A stretch of DNA of 64,000 nucleotides from Caulobacter sp. (lineage in GTDB: Bacteria; Pseudomonadota; Alphaproteobacteria; Caulobacterales; Caulobacteraceae). The stretch is from contig JAGHZU010000005.1 of NCBI GenBank assembly GCA_017745235.1, forward strand, positions 1 through 64,000, in the 5' to 3' direction. Shown here one piece after another: positions 7,867 through 17,453 of this stretch (positions are counted from its first letter, which is position 1; every line of letters starts with the position of its first letter). Under the pieces are notes generated by a model that was given only the letters and a program-made list of their open reading frames with translations, did no database searches and was not told where the DNA came from. Both the position numbers and the translations under genes were made by a program.

Positions 7867-8898
7867 TTGGCCAGAAACGTCGAGGGCGCGCGCGGCCCGA
7901 CGATCATCGATGTCGCGGCCGAAGCCGGCGTTTCCCCCATGACCGTGTCGCGCGTGATCAACGCCCGTCCAGGCGTGGGCCCCGACACCCGCCACCTCGT
8001 CAACGAAGCGATCAACCGCCTGGGTTACACGCCAAACGTCGCCGCGCGCAGCCTGGTGACGTCGGCGGAGCTGCGGATCGGCGTCGTCTACTCCAATCCC
8101 AGCGCCGCTTTCATGAGCGAGTTTCTGACCGGAATCTACGAGGAGGCTTCCACGCGTGGCGCACGCCTGATCCTGCTCAAGGGCGGTGAAGGCGGACGCC
8201 CGCCCCAGGACGCAGAGTTGGAAAGCCTGATCGCCACGGGCGTGCGAGGCGTCATTCTCGCCCCTCCCCTGGGCGAATCCCCCACCGTCCTGCAGGCGCT
8301 GCGCAAGGCGCGCCTGCCCGTGGCGGCGGTCGGCGCCTATGGCGTGGCGGACGCCATCTGCGTTCGGATCGACGATCGTCAAGCCGCCTACGAAATGACG
8401 CGGGACCTGATCGCCCAAGGCCATCGCCGCCTGGGCTTCATCCTCGGCAATCCGGATCAGGCGGCCAGCGCCGAGCGCCTGGCGGGCTTCTATGCAGCGG
8501 TCCGGGAGGCTGACGACGTCCAGACGACGATCGCCCAGGGCGATTTCAGCTTTACTTCGGGCCTCGCGGCGGCGGAGCTCCTGCTCGACGCGTCACCGCC
8601 CCCGACGGCGATTTTCGCCAGCAATGACGACATGGCGGCCGCCGTTGTCTCGGTCGCGCACCGCCGCCATCTCGACGTGCCCGGCGCGCTCGCCGTCACC
8701 GGGTTCGACGACACTTCGGCGGCCGTCACCCTGTGGCCGCCGCTCACCACCGTACGCCAGCCCGTACGCGAATTGGCCGCCGAGGCGCTGGGCCTGCTTG
8801 CGGCGGAGATCTCCGGGCCCCAGCCCCCTCCAGCCGAACATCGCGATCGAGTGCTCGACCATCAGGTGGTGCGCCGACTGTCGACCTCGCCGCCGTGA
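7867..8898 (+). CDS. LacI-family transcriptional regulator
   Basis: A 343-residue regulator. The N-terminal helix-turn-helix and hinge (residues 10-65: IIDVAAEAGVSPMTVSRVIN to GYTPNVAARSL) is typical LacI. The rest is a periplasmic-binding-like effector domain with AIFASNDDMAAAVVSVAHRR and VTGFDDTSAAV near the end. The start is TTG at 7867, because no in-frame ATG precedes the HTH and GAGGT lies 6 bp upstream. It is divergent from the esterase and next to a GH43/MFS pair. It is the natural candidate to bind the GNTANCGNTANC palindromes across this window. The inducer is unknown; a xylose, arabinose or uronate derivative is plausible. Confidence 0.93.
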   Translation: MARNVEGARGPTIIDVAAEAGVSPMTVSRVINARPGVGPDTRHLVNEAINRLGYTPNVAARSLVTSAELRIGVVYSNPSAAFMSEFLTGIYEEASTRGARLILLKGGEGGRPPQDAELESLIATGVRGVILAPPLGESPTVLQALRKARLPVAAVGAYGVADAICVRIDDRQAAYEMTRDLIAQGHRRLGFILGNPDQAASAERLAGFYAAVREADDVQTTIAQGDFSFTSGLAAAELLLDASPPPTAIFASNDDMAAAVVSVAHRRHLDVPGALAVTGFDDTSAAVTLWPPLTTVRQPVRELAAEALGLLAAEISGPQPPPAEHRDRVLDHQVVRRLSTSPP

Positions 8899-8908
8899 GC
8901 CGGCGCCC

Positions 8909-10528
8909 CTAGTCGTCACCCCGCCCCTCGTAGCGGAAGAAGGTGAAATCCGCCGGCGTCGCCGCGCCGGACATGTCCTGGCAAGCCATGCCCACGAACG
9001 CGCCGGTGAAATTGGGCAGTCCTGGCAAGGACGCCTCATCGGAGAGGATGCTGGCGTCGAGTTCGCCTGGCAGCCTGCGCCAATCGTTCTCGCGGTCCGC
9101 CCGCCAGGCGAATTGCAGTCGGTCCAGGTCGACATCGACACGCAGTTCGATCGGCCCTGCCGGCAGACTGGCGACCAGAACCTTCAAGGCGCAACCGCCT
9201 GTGTCGGGCGAGGCGGTCATGAGTTGAAGCTGACGCTCCCCCGCCTCGCGGCTGACGTGGAGATAATGGAACTTGGTGCTGTTGTAGTAGCAGACCAATC
9301 CGGCGGCCTGCTGAAAGTCGAGCGGATCGAATTCAAGCCGCGTCGTGGCGGTGAATCGCAGATCCTCCTGCCGTCGCGCCACGAGAGCCTGGCGGAAGGA
9401 GCTGCCGAGGGTCTCACGCCCGTAGAGGCGCAAATAGCCCGGCCTGGCCGTCAAGCTGAGGATCTCGTCCGGACAAGGCGTACGCAGCCACTGGAACTCG
9501 GAGGGCAGCGCATCGACGGCGAAGCCGCCATCCCAGCTTTCGTCCGGCCAAGGCGCAGGCGGGAGGTCGGGCGCCGGGGGAGCGGGATCCGGCGCGCCAT
9601 CGGCCGTCCAGCTTCTGAGCCAGCCGTCCTCGCACCAGCGCATCGGCTGCACCGCCGTCTCGCGCCCCAGGACGCATCGTTCGCGCCCGGGCAAGGGTCG
9701 ACCGCACAGATAGGCCATCCAAGGCGTCCCGTCGGCAAGCTCGATGAGATCGCCATGCCCCGCCCGGGCCAAAGGGCCTTCTCGCCGACCGCCCGAAGAC
9801 AGAACCACGGCATCGGGGTGCAACTCGTAGGGCCCGAGCAGATTGCGCGAGCGCGCCATGACCACGGCATGGCCCCATCCCGTGCCGCCCTCGGCCACCA
9901 GCAGGTTGTACCAGCCGTCGCGCTTGTAGAGGTGCGGCCCTTCGGTGAAACCTCTTTCCGTACCCTGGAAGATCAGCTCGCGCTCTCCGACCAAGGCGCC
10001 GGTCGCGCGGTCGAGCTCCTGGATCACGATGCCGGCGAACCGCGGCCTTTCCGGGCGATGGTCCCACAGCATGTTGAGAAGCCAGCTACGCCCGTCGTCG
10101 TCGTGGAAGAGCGCCGGATCGAATCCGCTGCTGTTGAGATAGACCGGATCGGACCAGACGCCGTCGACCTGGTCGCAAGTGACCAGGTAGTTGTGGAAGT
10201 CTCTCAGGGTCACGCCCGTCGCGCCGTCCAGGGTCGATTGCCCAAACCGCTTGACGTCGGTGTAGACCAACCAGAAGCGCCCGTCGGCATAGCTGAGATC
10301 GGGGGCCCAAACACCGCAGGAATCGGGATCACCGCGCATGTCCAGCTGGGAGGCCCGCGCCAGAGGTCGCGCCGCCAGACGCCAGTGCGCGAGGTCACGA
10401 CTGTGATGGATCTGCACCCCCGGAAACCACTCGAATGTCGAGGTCGCGATAAAGATGTCGTCGCCCACGCGAACGATAGACGGATCCGGATTGAACCCTC
10501 GGAGGACGGGATTACGAAGCTGAGACAT
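8909..10528 (-). CDS. GH43 beta-xylosidase / alpha-L-arabinofuranosidase
   Basis: A 539-residue GH43 protein with the five-bladed propeller at about 1-310 and a C-terminal beta-sandwich (about 330-535), the layout of GH43 beta-xylosidases. The catalytic base is the Asp in FNPDPSIV, the pKa-tuning Asp lies in GFDPALFHDDDG, and the acid Glu in TEGPHLYKRDGWY. The ATG at 10528 is chosen; a TTG at 10543 is possible. The start overlaps the end of the MFS gene by 17 bp, so the two are translationally linked. No signal peptide is seen, which suggests cytoplasmic cleavage of oligosaccharides imported by the neighbouring permease. Xylose versus arabinose specificity cannot be read from sequence. Confidence 0.9.
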   Translation of the reverse strand: MSQLRNPVLRGFNPDPSIVRVGDDIFIATSTFEWFPGVQIHHSRDLAHWRLAARPLARASQLDMRGDPDSCGVWAPDLSYADGRFWLVYTDVKRFGQSTLDGATGVTLRDFHNYLVTCDQVDGVWSDPVYLNSSGFDPALFHDDDGRSWLLNMLWDHRPERPRFAGIVIQELDRATGALVGERELIFQGTERGFTEGPHLYKRDGWYNLLVAEGGTGWGHAVVMARSRNLLGPYELHPDAVVLSSGGRREGPLARAGHGDLIELADGTPWMAYLCGRPLPGRERCVLGRETAVQPMRWCEDGWLRSWTADGAPDPAPPAPDLPPAPWPDESWDGGFAVDALPSEFQWLRTPCPDEILSLTARPGYLRLYGRETLGSSFRQALVARRQEDLRFTATTRLEFDPLDFQQAAGLVCYYNSTKFHYLHVSREAGERQLQLMTASPDTGGCALKVLVASLPAGPIELRVDVDLDRLQFAWRADRENDWRRLPGELDASILSDEASLPGLPNFTGAFVGMACQDMSGAATPADFTFFRYEGRGDD

Positions 10529-11801
10529 GTCGTTTACGCACAAGGGTCCAAAGCAGCGCGGCGCCGACGAGGTCGAGCAGACCGAGCATGACGAAAAAGG
10601 GGCCGTAGCCGACCTGGTCGACCAGCTTTCCCAGCACCAGCGTGAAGATCAGGATACCGAGATTTCCCGCCAGCCCGGCGAAGCCTGCGACAGTTGCGAC
10701 CTCGTTGCGACGGAAGAGGTCGGACGCCATGGTGATCACCGTCACCGAGAGGGTCTGATGGGCGAAGCCGCCCACGCATAGCAGCGCCAGGGCGACATAC
10801 GGATTGCTCGCCAGGCCCACGAGCGTCATCGCCGTCATCAGCACCGCCCCCAGGCTGAACGCCCAGCGTCGCGCGTCGATCAGGTCCACGCCTCGCTTCT
10901 GCAGGTAGGCCACGACGGCGGGACCGAACAGGCATCCCAGGTCGGCGGCGAGAAAGGGCAACCAGGCGAACAGGGCGAGTTGCTTGAGATCGAACCCTCG
11001 CACGCGCATGAGATAGAGCGGCATCCAGAACGCCAACATCCCCCATGCGGGATCAGCTAACATCCTGGGCAGGGCTATGCCCCACAGGTCCCGGCGGCGC
11101 AGCAGTTGCGCCAGCGATGCGCGCTTGCCGCGCGCCGTCAGCTCCGCCTCCTGCCCCTGCTCGATCAGGTCGCGTTCGGCAACGCCAAGACGCCGATGCG
11201 CGGCCGGAGCCCGATACCAGACGATCCAGGCCACGACCCACACCAAACCCAGCACGCCGGCGACGACGAAAGCCAGGCGCCAGCTCCCCATCATCACGGC
11301 CCAGGCGACGAGAATCGGAGCGAAAACAGCGCCGAAGGAGGCGCCGATATTGTAGACGCCGCCCGCAAAGCCGCGTTCCCGCGCGGGAAACCACTCGGCG
11401 ATCAGCTTCTGGCCAGCCGGCTGGGCCGAGCCCTCGGTCAGGCCCAGGGCCAGGCGCAGTCCGGCGAACGGCATCCATCCCTGGGCGAAGATGTGGGCCA
11501 TCGTGATCAGCGACCACAGGATCGCGCAGACGGCGAAACCGATCCGCAGCCCGACGCCGTCGAGAAAGTAGCCCACCAGGGGCTGGAACATCACGCCCAG
11601 CTGGAAGGCGCTGGTGATCCACGAATATTGCTCGCTGGAGATCGATTGCTCGCTAAGCACCATGGGCGCAGCCACGCCCAGCACCGATCGCGACAGGTAG
11701 TTCAGCACCATGGCCAGAACGAAGAGGCCGAGAATGGTCCACCGGATGTAGGCGAAGCGCGGGCGCCGGGTTTCCCGGCCGCCGTTCCCATCTGCTGACA
11801 A
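10512..11801 (-). CDS. exuT: MFS transporter, ExuT-like (anion:cation symporter family)
   Basis: A 429-residue inner-membrane permease with 12 predicted segments. The start resembles hexuronate transporters: RWTILGLFVLAMVLNYLSRSVLGVAAP, then ITSAFQLGVMFQPLVGYFLDGVG, LALGLTEGSAQPAGQKLIAEWFP and ERGFAGGVYNIGASFGAVFAP. ExuT proteins import galacturonate or glucuronate by proton symport. No uronate isomerase or reductase genes lie in the window, so the cargo may be glucuronate from glucuronoxylan or a xylo-oligosaccharide, and the symbol is by resemblance only. It is first in a two-gene unit with GH43 and divergent from the TonB receptor; a 14-bp LacI-type palindrome sits 12 bp upstream of its start. 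Confidence 0.8.
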   Translation of the reverse strand: MSADGNGGRETRRPRFAYIRWTILGLFVLAMVLNYLSRSVLGVAAPMVLSEQSISSEQYSWITSAFQLGVMFQPLVGYFLDGVGLRIGFAVCAILWSLITMAHIFAQGWMPFAGLRLALGLTEGSAQPAGQKLIAEWFPARERGFAGGVYNIGASFGAVFAPILVAWAVMMGSWRLAFVVAGVLGLVWVVAWIVWYRAPAAHRRLGVAERDLIEQGQEAELTARGKRASLAQLLRRRDLWGIALPRMLADPAWGMLAFWMPLYLMRVRGFDLKQLALFAWLPFLAADLGCLFGPAVVAYLQKRGVDLIDARRWAFSLGAVLMTAMTLVGLASNPYVALALLCVGGFAHQTLSVTVITMASDLFRRNEVATVAGFAGLAGNLGILIFTLVLGKLVDQVGYGPFFVMLGLLDLVGAALLWTLVRKRHVSAS

Positions 11802-11812
11802 GCCCCCTCCTC

Positions 11813-11826
11813 CGATAACGTTATCG
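11813..11826. promoter_or_regulatory. LacI-type operator, perfect 14-bp palindrome
   Basis: CGATAACGTTATCG is a perfect palindrome containing GATAACGTTATC (11814-11825). It lies 12 bp before the ExuT-like start. Confidence 0.75.
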
Positions 11827-11922
11827 TTTTCTATCGGTGGAAAGGCCCACCGTCATCGCCTTCGCCACAGCAGCCGATGCGCACTTCGAGTAGCGAACCG
11901 ACACGATCGTTTCAACGATAAT

Positions 11923-11933
11923 ATGTCGGAGTA
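11923..11933. promoter_or_regulatory. GntR-type operator candidate
   Basis: ATGTCGGAGTA, within ATATGTCGGAGTATTG, shares GTCGGAGTA with the sites at 19860 and 29376 but has two mismatches to TNGTNNNACNA. It lies between the two LacI-type sites of this divergent region. Confidence 0.5.
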
Positions 11934-11967
11934 TTGACTCCGCACCAATCACCGCACCAAGATCTAC

Positions 11968-11979
11968 GATAACGTTACC
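11968..11979. promoter_or_regulatory. LacI-type operator candidate
   Basis: GATAACGTTACC fits GNTANCGNTANC exactly, 72 bp before the TonB receptor start. With the palindrome at 11813-11826 it brackets the divergent promoter region, about 154 bp apart centre to centre, a distance compatible with looping. Confidence 0.7.
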
Positions 11980-12051
11980 ATGGCGATCGGCTGTGGTCGC
12001 GATCAAACAATCACGCAGCGCCGGTGAGCCTGCGGACAGGGAGGGATTACG

Positions 12052-15051
12052 ATGAACGCCAAGGGCATCATGTCTTTGGAGGGCGGCGGCGAACACCGCC
12101 TCCCCCGGACAGGAACGCGAAACGGCTCCAAGCTGGTCAGGAGCAATATCCGTTGGTCGGCCAGCGCCGTCGCGATGACAGCGGCCCTGTTCGCCGCCGC
12201 GCCTGTCCTGGCTCAGACTTCCCCGACGCCGGCAGCGGGCGACTCGACCACGGTCACCGAGATCACCGTCACCGGCACGCGCATCCAGACCACGGGTTTC
12301 GCCGCACCGACGCCGACCTCGGTGATCGGCGAGGCCGAGATCCAGAGCAACGCCCAGCCGAACGTCTTCGCCACCATCGTCCAGTTGCCGTCGCTGCAAG
12401 GCTCGAGCGGTTCGGCGACCAACACCTTCAGCACGTCCAGCGGCCAGCAGGGCCTGAGTTCGTTCTCGCTGCGCGGGCTCGGCACGATCCGCACCCTGAC
12501 CCTGCTGGACGGCCAGCGCGTGGTCGGCGCCTACTACACCGGCGTCACCGACGTCAGCCTGTTCCCGCAATTGCTGATCCAGCGCGTGGACGTCGTGAAT
12601 GGCGGCGCCTCGGCTTCTTACGGCTCCGACGCGGTCGGCGGCGTCGTCAATTTCATCACCAACACCCGCTTCACCGGGCTGAAGGGCAACGTCCAGGCCG
12701 GCATCTCCAAATACAACGACGACGAACAGGGCCTGGTGCAACTGGCCGGCGGTCGCAGCTTCGCCAACGACCGCGTGCACGTGGTCGGCAGCGTCGAATG
12801 GGCCAAGGAAGACGGTGTCGGCCCAGGCGACTTCGGCCTGGACCTGGCGGGCGATCGCCACTGGTTCAGCCAGACGACGATGATCAATCGCAACGTCACC
12901 AACGACGGCTCGCCGCAGTACCTGATGCGCGACTACGCCCAACCCTACGCCTACACGAAGTACGGCCTGATCACGGCCGGACCGTTGCAAGGCATCGCCT
13001 TCGACAAGAACGGCAATCCGTTCCAGTTCCAGTATGGCTCGGGCGGCGTCCCCTCCAAGACCGCTTCGGGCGCGGTCATCGGCTGCCTGCCGGGCTACTG
13101 CGTCGGCGGCGACCTGTCGGGCAACGTCGACAGCGGCCGTACGCTGCAGTCGGAGATCGAACGCAAGGTCGGCTACGGCCGCATCGGTTACGATTTCGCC
13201 GACGGCAACGAAGCGTACGTCTCGTTCAACCTGGGCCAGGTCAAGACCAGCAACCAGCCCGTCAACGGCATGAACCGGACGGGCCTGACGCTGCAGTGCG
13301 CCAACCCCTACCTGCCGAGTTCGGTGCGGGACGCCTGCGCGACCGCCGGCGTCACCAGTTTCCAGTTCGGCACGAGCAATGCGCTTCTGCCCAACACCAA
13401 GGTTCACACCGATCGTCGCATGTACCGCGTCGTTGCGGGCCTGAAAGGCAAGTTCACGGCTTTCGATTCCGACTGGAACTACGACGCCTACTACGAGCAC
13501 GGGGTCAACAAGACCGCCATCGACGTCGACCACATCCTGCTGACGCCGCACTTCAACCAGGCGATCCAGGCCATCACGCTGAACGGCGCGATCGTCTGCG
13601 CCGATCCGGTGGCGCGGGCCAATGGCTGCCAGCCGCTCAACATCTTCGGCGGCCAGACGCCTTCGGCGGCGGCACTCGAATACGTCCAGCCCGCAGCAGG
13701 CCCCTTCCAGCGCCTGCGCATGACCCAGGACGTGGCCAGCCTGAACTTCTCGGGCACGCCTGTCGACCTGTGGGCAGGTCCGCTGTCGGTGGCGTTCGGC
13801 GCTGAATATCGCCGCGAATTCTACACCGTCCGCGCCGACCCGTATGGCGCCGGCGTGGCCGACCGCAGCCCCTATGGCGGCGCCTATCCAGCCGATCCGC
13901 TGATGTCCAACCTCGGCAACAACTGGCACGCGGGCAACTACAAGAACGGCGACGGCGTCTACAACGTCAAGGAAGCCTTCCTTGAAATTGACCTGCCGCT
14001 GTTCAACAACGATACCGTTGGGCGCGCCAACTTCAACGCCGCGGCGCGGGTGACCGACTACAGCACCTCGGGCACCATCTGGACCTGGAAGGCGGGCGGC
14101 ACCTGGGACACGCCGTTCGATGGCCTGCGCTTCCGGGGCGTGGCCTCGCGAGACGTCCGCGCGCCTAACCTGTCGGAACTGTTCGCCGCGCCGGTGACCA
14201 CGACCCTGCCGAACTTCTTCGACCCGGTGAACAATCGGAACGTGGTGGCGATCCAGAACACGATCGGCAACCCGAACCTGACGCCGGAAGTCGCCCGCAA
14301 CACCCAGATCGGCGTGGTTCTGGCCAACCCGTCCTGGCTGCCGGGCTTCAGCGCGTCGTTCGACTACTACAAGATCAAGCTCAACGACGTGGTCTCCAGC
14401 TTGAGCGCGGCTCAGATCGTCGACTACTGCTATCGCAACATCCTGCCGCAAACCTGCGGAACCTATAACCTCAACAACCCCAACGGCCCGAACTACATCA
14501 ACGTCCAGTCCTTCAACCTGGCGTCGATCAAGACCAGCGGGTTCGACATCGAGGCCAGCTATCGCTGGCAGCAGCCGTTGGGCCTGTCGGGGAATTTCAC
14601 ACTTAGGGCCCTGGCCACCCACATCGCCGAGTTCTGGACCGACACGGGACTGCCCGGCACGATCCCGGTCGACTCCGCTGGCGTGAACCAAGGCAACACG
14701 CCTCGTTGGAAATGGCTGGCGATCCAAAGCTACGAGACCGATCGCTTCAGCGTGATGCTGCAGGAACGCTGGTTCAGCGACGGCAACTACGGCAACCAGT
14801 ACGTCGTCTGCGCGCCAGGAACGTGCCCTGTCTCGACCGTCAATAACCCGACGATCGACAAGAACTTCATGCCTGGCGCGTTCTACATGGACGTCGGCGG
14901 CACCTATAACATCCGCGATGACGTGACCGCCTACTTCAAGGTCGACAACCTGTTCGATCGCGATCCGGCCAAGTCGCCGAACTACGCCAATCCGGCGCTG
15001 TATGACGTCATCGGCCGGATGTATCGCGCGGGCGTCCGCTTCCGCTTCTGA
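12052..15051 (+). CDS. TonB-dependent outer-membrane receptor
   Basis: A 999-residue outer-membrane importer. After an unusually long signal region (cleavage near PVLAQT, about residue 61) comes a TonB-box-like stretch (TVTEITVTGTRI), the plug domain (FSLRGLGTIRTLTLLDGQRV, YGSDAVGGVVNFITN) and a 22-strand barrel ending in a C-terminal Phe (AGVRFRF), as needed for barrel assembly. GGGAGGG lies 9 bp before the ATG. It is divergent from ExuT/GH43 and probably carries xylan- or arabinose-containing oligosaccharides into the periplasm using the proton motive force through TonB-ExbBD. The extra 30 residues before the hydrophobic core leave some doubt about the start. Confidence 0.93.
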   Translation: MNAKGIMSLEGGGEHRLPRTGTRNGSKLVRSNIRWSASAVAMTAALFAAAPVLAQTSPTPAAGDSTTVTEITVTGTRIQTTGFAAPTPTSVIGEAEIQSNAQPNVFATIVQLPSLQGSSGSATNTFSTSSGQQGLSSFSLRGLGTIRTLTLLDGQRVVGAYYTGVTDVSLFPQLLIQRVDVVNGGASASYGSDAVGGVVNFITNTRFTGLKGNVQAGISKYNDDEQGLVQLAGGRSFANDRVHVVGSVEWAKEDGVGPGDFGLDLAGDRHWFSQTTMINRNVTNDGSPQYLMRDYAQPYAYTKYGLITAGPLQGIAFDKNGNPFQFQYGSGGVPSKTASGAVIGCLPGYCVGGDLSGNVDSGRTLQSEIERKVGYGRIGYDFADGNEAYVSFNLGQVKTSNQPVNGMNRTGLTLQCANPYLPSSVRDACATAGVTSFQFGTSNALLPNTKVHTDRRMYRVVAGLKGKFTAFDSDWNYDAYYEHGVNKTAIDVDHILLTPHFNQAIQAITLNGAIVCADPVARANGCQPLNIFGGQTPSAAALEYVQPAAGPFQRLRMTQDVASLNFSGTPVDLWAGPLSVAFGAEYRREFYTVRADPYGAGVADRSPYGGAYPADPLMSNLGNNWHAGNYKNGDGVYNVKEAFLEIDLPLFNNDTVGRANFNAAARVTDYSTSGTIWTWKAGGTWDTPFDGLRFRGVASRDVRAPNLSELFAAPVTTTLPNFFDPVNNRNVVAIQNTIGNPNLTPEVARNTQIGVVLANPSWLPGFSASFDYYKIKLNDVVSSLSAAQIVDYCYRNILPQTCGTYNLNNPNGPNYINVQSFNLASIKTSGFDIEASYRWQQPLGLSGNFTLRALATHIAEFWTDTGLPGTIPVDSAGVNQGNTPRWKWLAIQSYETDRFSVMLQERWFSDGNYGNQYVVCAPGTCPVSTVNNPTIDKNFMPGAFYMDVGGTYNIRDDVTAYFKVDNLFDRDPAKSPNYANPALYDVIGRMYRAGVRFRF

Positions 15052-15073
15052 TCGAGGCTCCCCCTCGACCACT

Positions 15074-15105
15074 GAGGCCAGGCGCCCAGCGCCTGGCCTC
15101 TTTTT
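15074..15105 (+). terminator. Intrinsic terminator of the TonB receptor gene
   Basis: GAGGCCAGGCGC (15074-15085) and GCGCCTGGCCTC (15089-15100) form a perfect 12-bp stem around CCA, followed by TTTTT. Confidence 0.95.
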
Positions 15106-15110
15106 CGTTC

Positions 15111-17453
15111 TCAGGCGTCCGCGCGGGGCGTCTCGATGAGAGCGAGTCCGTAGATGACGCTGGTGTTCCGGCGACCGATCAGCCTGACCTTCGAGCGCTT
15201 CTGGTCGCTCGGCGGCAAGGGATAGTCGACCGTGACCCAGTCGTTGACCGAGGGGCCTGGACGGCGTTCCACAACGATTTGCCGCCCATCAAACTCGATC
15301 AACATCTCCCGATCGACATCGTTGCCCCAATAGGTCGCGCGCAGGAAGGCGGCGCCAGGCCGACGGGCCATCGTGAACGAAACCTCCGCGCCCTCGGGGA
15401 TCGATCGGCTATGGCGGCCATAGAAGGTTCCCGGCTGCCCGGCCGTCGCCGTCAGCCCGTGATCGCGTTCGGGCTGCATCTCGCCGATGTAGAAGGTGTC
15501 GATAGTGCGCCGCGCCAGATCGGCTCGCCGCGCCTCGGACGCCAGATAGTCCTGGCGCTCCGCCTTCCAGGCCGTTGGCGTGAAGGTCTGAAAATAGACC
15601 GCCGTGCGCCGGTCATAGAGGGCGTTGAAGGGTCGCAAGTCTTGCCTTTGGCCCAACACATCGACCGTCGCGTAGCGATGGGCGCCAGAGCCCGACGCCA
15701 GGGCGCTCGTCGGGCCGCTCCTGACCAGAAGCGCCGGCGCAGGTCCATCGAAGGCCTGGCTCGCCGGCCCGAGGTCGGCCGCCAGCACCAGTGGCCCGCT
15801 TAGAAAGGCATAGATGTCCGGCGCGCCCTTGAGCGGTTCGGCGCGCAAGGCCATCGGCAATGTCACGGTGAGTGTGTCCCCTGCCCGCCAAGCCCGCGTC
15901 ACCCGCCAGTAGCCGTTCTGGACCGGCGCCGAGAGCACCCGACCGTTCACGGCGATCCGAGCATCCTGAGCCCAGCCGGGCCGCCGGACCGCCAGGGTGG
16001 CGACGCTCGGCGAAGGCCGGGCGACCCGCAGCGTGACCTCGCCCTGCTCCGGATAGCGCGTGCTCAGCTCGAGTTTCACATCGTTTGGAACGTCCAGGGT
16101 CGAGGGCGTGAAGAGATTGACGTACAGCGCGTCCGCACCGCGCCAATAGATGCTGTCGGCGTGCTTGGCGTGGCTTTCCATGCCCGAGCCCACGCAGCAC
16201 CAGAAGCTGTTCTCCGGCGTGGAGTAGTCGCGCTTGGCGCCCGCCTGCAGCGGCATGAAATAGACGAACTGCCCGGTATCCGGCCGCTGATGGGCCAGGA
16301 TGTGATTGAGCTGGGCGCGCTCGTAATAGTCGAACAGCGCGCCATCCGGGCTCCAGGCGTAGAGATGCCGGGTCAGCTTCAACATGTTGTAGGTGTTGCA
16401 CGCCTCGCAGGTGCCCGTGGTCAGGGTGCCGCCCAGCTGATCGGGCGGGCCGAAATGCTCGCGCTCGGAATTGCCGCCCAGCACATAGCTGTGGTGATCA
16501 ACAACTGTCTTGTGGAAGAAGGCGGCCGCCTCGCCGTGGTCGGTCCGCCCGCTCATTTCGTAGAAGCGGGCCAGGCCGACGGCTTTCGGGATCTGGGTGT
16601 TGGCGTGAAGTCCCGCCAGCGCGTCGCGGCCCGCCAGCAGCGGGTCAACGAAAGCGCGGTGCCTCAGACGCTCGGCGGTCTGCAGCCAGCGCGCATCGCC
16701 CGTGATCGCATAGAGTTCGGCGTAGGATTCCAGGATGCCGCCGTGCTCGACCGAAAGCACCGTCTGGACCTGCTCGTCGGAGAGAGGCGCCAAGACGCCG
16801 GCCAGGTAGCCGGCAAGCCCCAGGGCTATGGGCAAGGCCCGTTCGTTGCCGGCCAGCAGGTGGGCGTCGATCACGCCGGCCAGCACCTTGTGATAGGTGT
16901 AGATCGGCACCCAGCCGCCGTTCAGCGTCCAGGTGACCTCGATCTGGCCGCGCCGGACTTCCTCGAAGATGACCTTGCCGGGGACCTCCTTGCCGCCCCG
17001 CTCGGCGGTCGTGCCGCCGAGATAGCCGTCGCCTTCGGCGGCCTGGATCCTCGCCATCTCGGCGAGCGTATGGTCGAGCACCGCCGCAATGGCCGGGTCG
17101 CCGGTATTGGCCACCACCAGGCTGCACGCTGACAGCCAGTGACCCAGGGAATGCCCGGCGATGCTCTCGCTTTCCCAGCCGCCATAGCGCGGCTTCTTCG
17201 CCTCCAGGCCGGCCGACCAATAGAAGTTGTGCAGCAAGCGCTCGGGATCCAAAGACAGCAGATAGCGCCGGTTGGCCGCCATGGCGTCGGCGAACGGCGA
17301 CGGCTCCAGTCTCACATATCGCGCCGGGATCGGCTCCACCTTACGCAGCGTGGCGGACGGCTGGGCCAGCGCCCTGCCGGTGAAGGTCACGGTCAGGCAG
17401 GCGCCGGTCAGAAGAACCACGCGTCGGCTTGGGACGAATAGCTTGCCAGTCAT
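15111..17453 (-). CDS. GH127 beta-L-arabinofuranosidase
   Basis: A 780-residue secreted GH127 (DUF1680) enzyme that removes beta-L-arabinofuranose. The zinc site is intact: E350 and C352 in TCEACNTYN, and C419-C420 in FWCCVGSG, matching the Glu/Cys/Cys/Cys site of bifidobacterial HypBA1, where one of the paired cysteines is the nucleophile. Other family blocks are GGWESESIAGHSLGHWLSA and GTLTTGTCEA. The N-terminus (SRRVVLLTGACLTV) could be a Sec or Tat signal. After the beta-sandwich a C-terminal domain of about 150 residues resembles the extra domain on many GH127 proteins. Its ATG overlaps the GH95 stop codon (ATGA), so it is the second gene of a coupled pair. Confidence 0.92.
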   Translation of the reverse strand: MTGKLFVPSRRVVLLTGACLTVTFTGRALAQPSATLRKVEPIPARYVRLEPSPFADAMAANRRYLLSLDPERLLHNFYWSAGLEAKKPRYGGWESESIAGHSLGHWLSACSLVVANTGDPAIAAVLDHTLAEMARIQAAEGDGYLGGTTAERGGKEVPGKVIFEEVRRGQIEVTWTLNGGWVPIYTYHKVLAGVIDAHLLAGNERALPIALGLAGYLAGVLAPLSDEQVQTVLSVEHGGILESYAELYAITGDARWLQTAERLRHRAFVDPLLAGRDALAGLHANTQIPKAVGLARFYEMSGRTDHGEAAAFFHKTVVDHHSYVLGGNSEREHFGPPDQLGGTLTTGTCEACNTYNMLKLTRHLYAWSPDGALFDYYERAQLNHILAHQRPDTGQFVYFMPLQAGAKRDYSTPENSFWCCVGSGMESHAKHADSIYWRGADALYVNLFTPSTLDVPNDVKLELSTRYPEQGEVTLRVARPSPSVATLAVRRPGWAQDARIAVNGRVLSAPVQNGYWRVTRAWRAGDTLTVTLPMALRAEPLKGAPDIYAFLSGPLVLAADLGPASQAFDGPAPALLVRSGPTSALASGSGAHRYATVDVLGQRQDLRPFNALYDRRTAVYFQTFTPTAWKAERQDYLASEARRADLARRTIDTFYIGEMQPERDHGLTATAGQPGTFYGRHSRSIPEGAEVSFTMARRPGAAFLRATYWGNDVDREMLIEFDGRQIVVERRPGPSVNDWVTVDYPLPPSDQKRSKVRLIGRRNTSVIYGLALIETPRADA

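Noticed and set aside
8492..10591. A 699-codon plus-strand frame overlapping LacI and the GH43 gene
   Set aside because: It covers the end of the LacI gene and is antisense to a complete GH43 gene with catalytic residues; composition is that of a shadow frame.
11821..15072. A 1083-codon open frame antisense to the TonB receptor
   Set aside because: It mirrors the receptor gene in high-GC DNA, has no domain, is extremely rich in Arg, Val, Asp and Gly in a pattern typical of antisense frames, and the sense strand is unmistakably the receptor.
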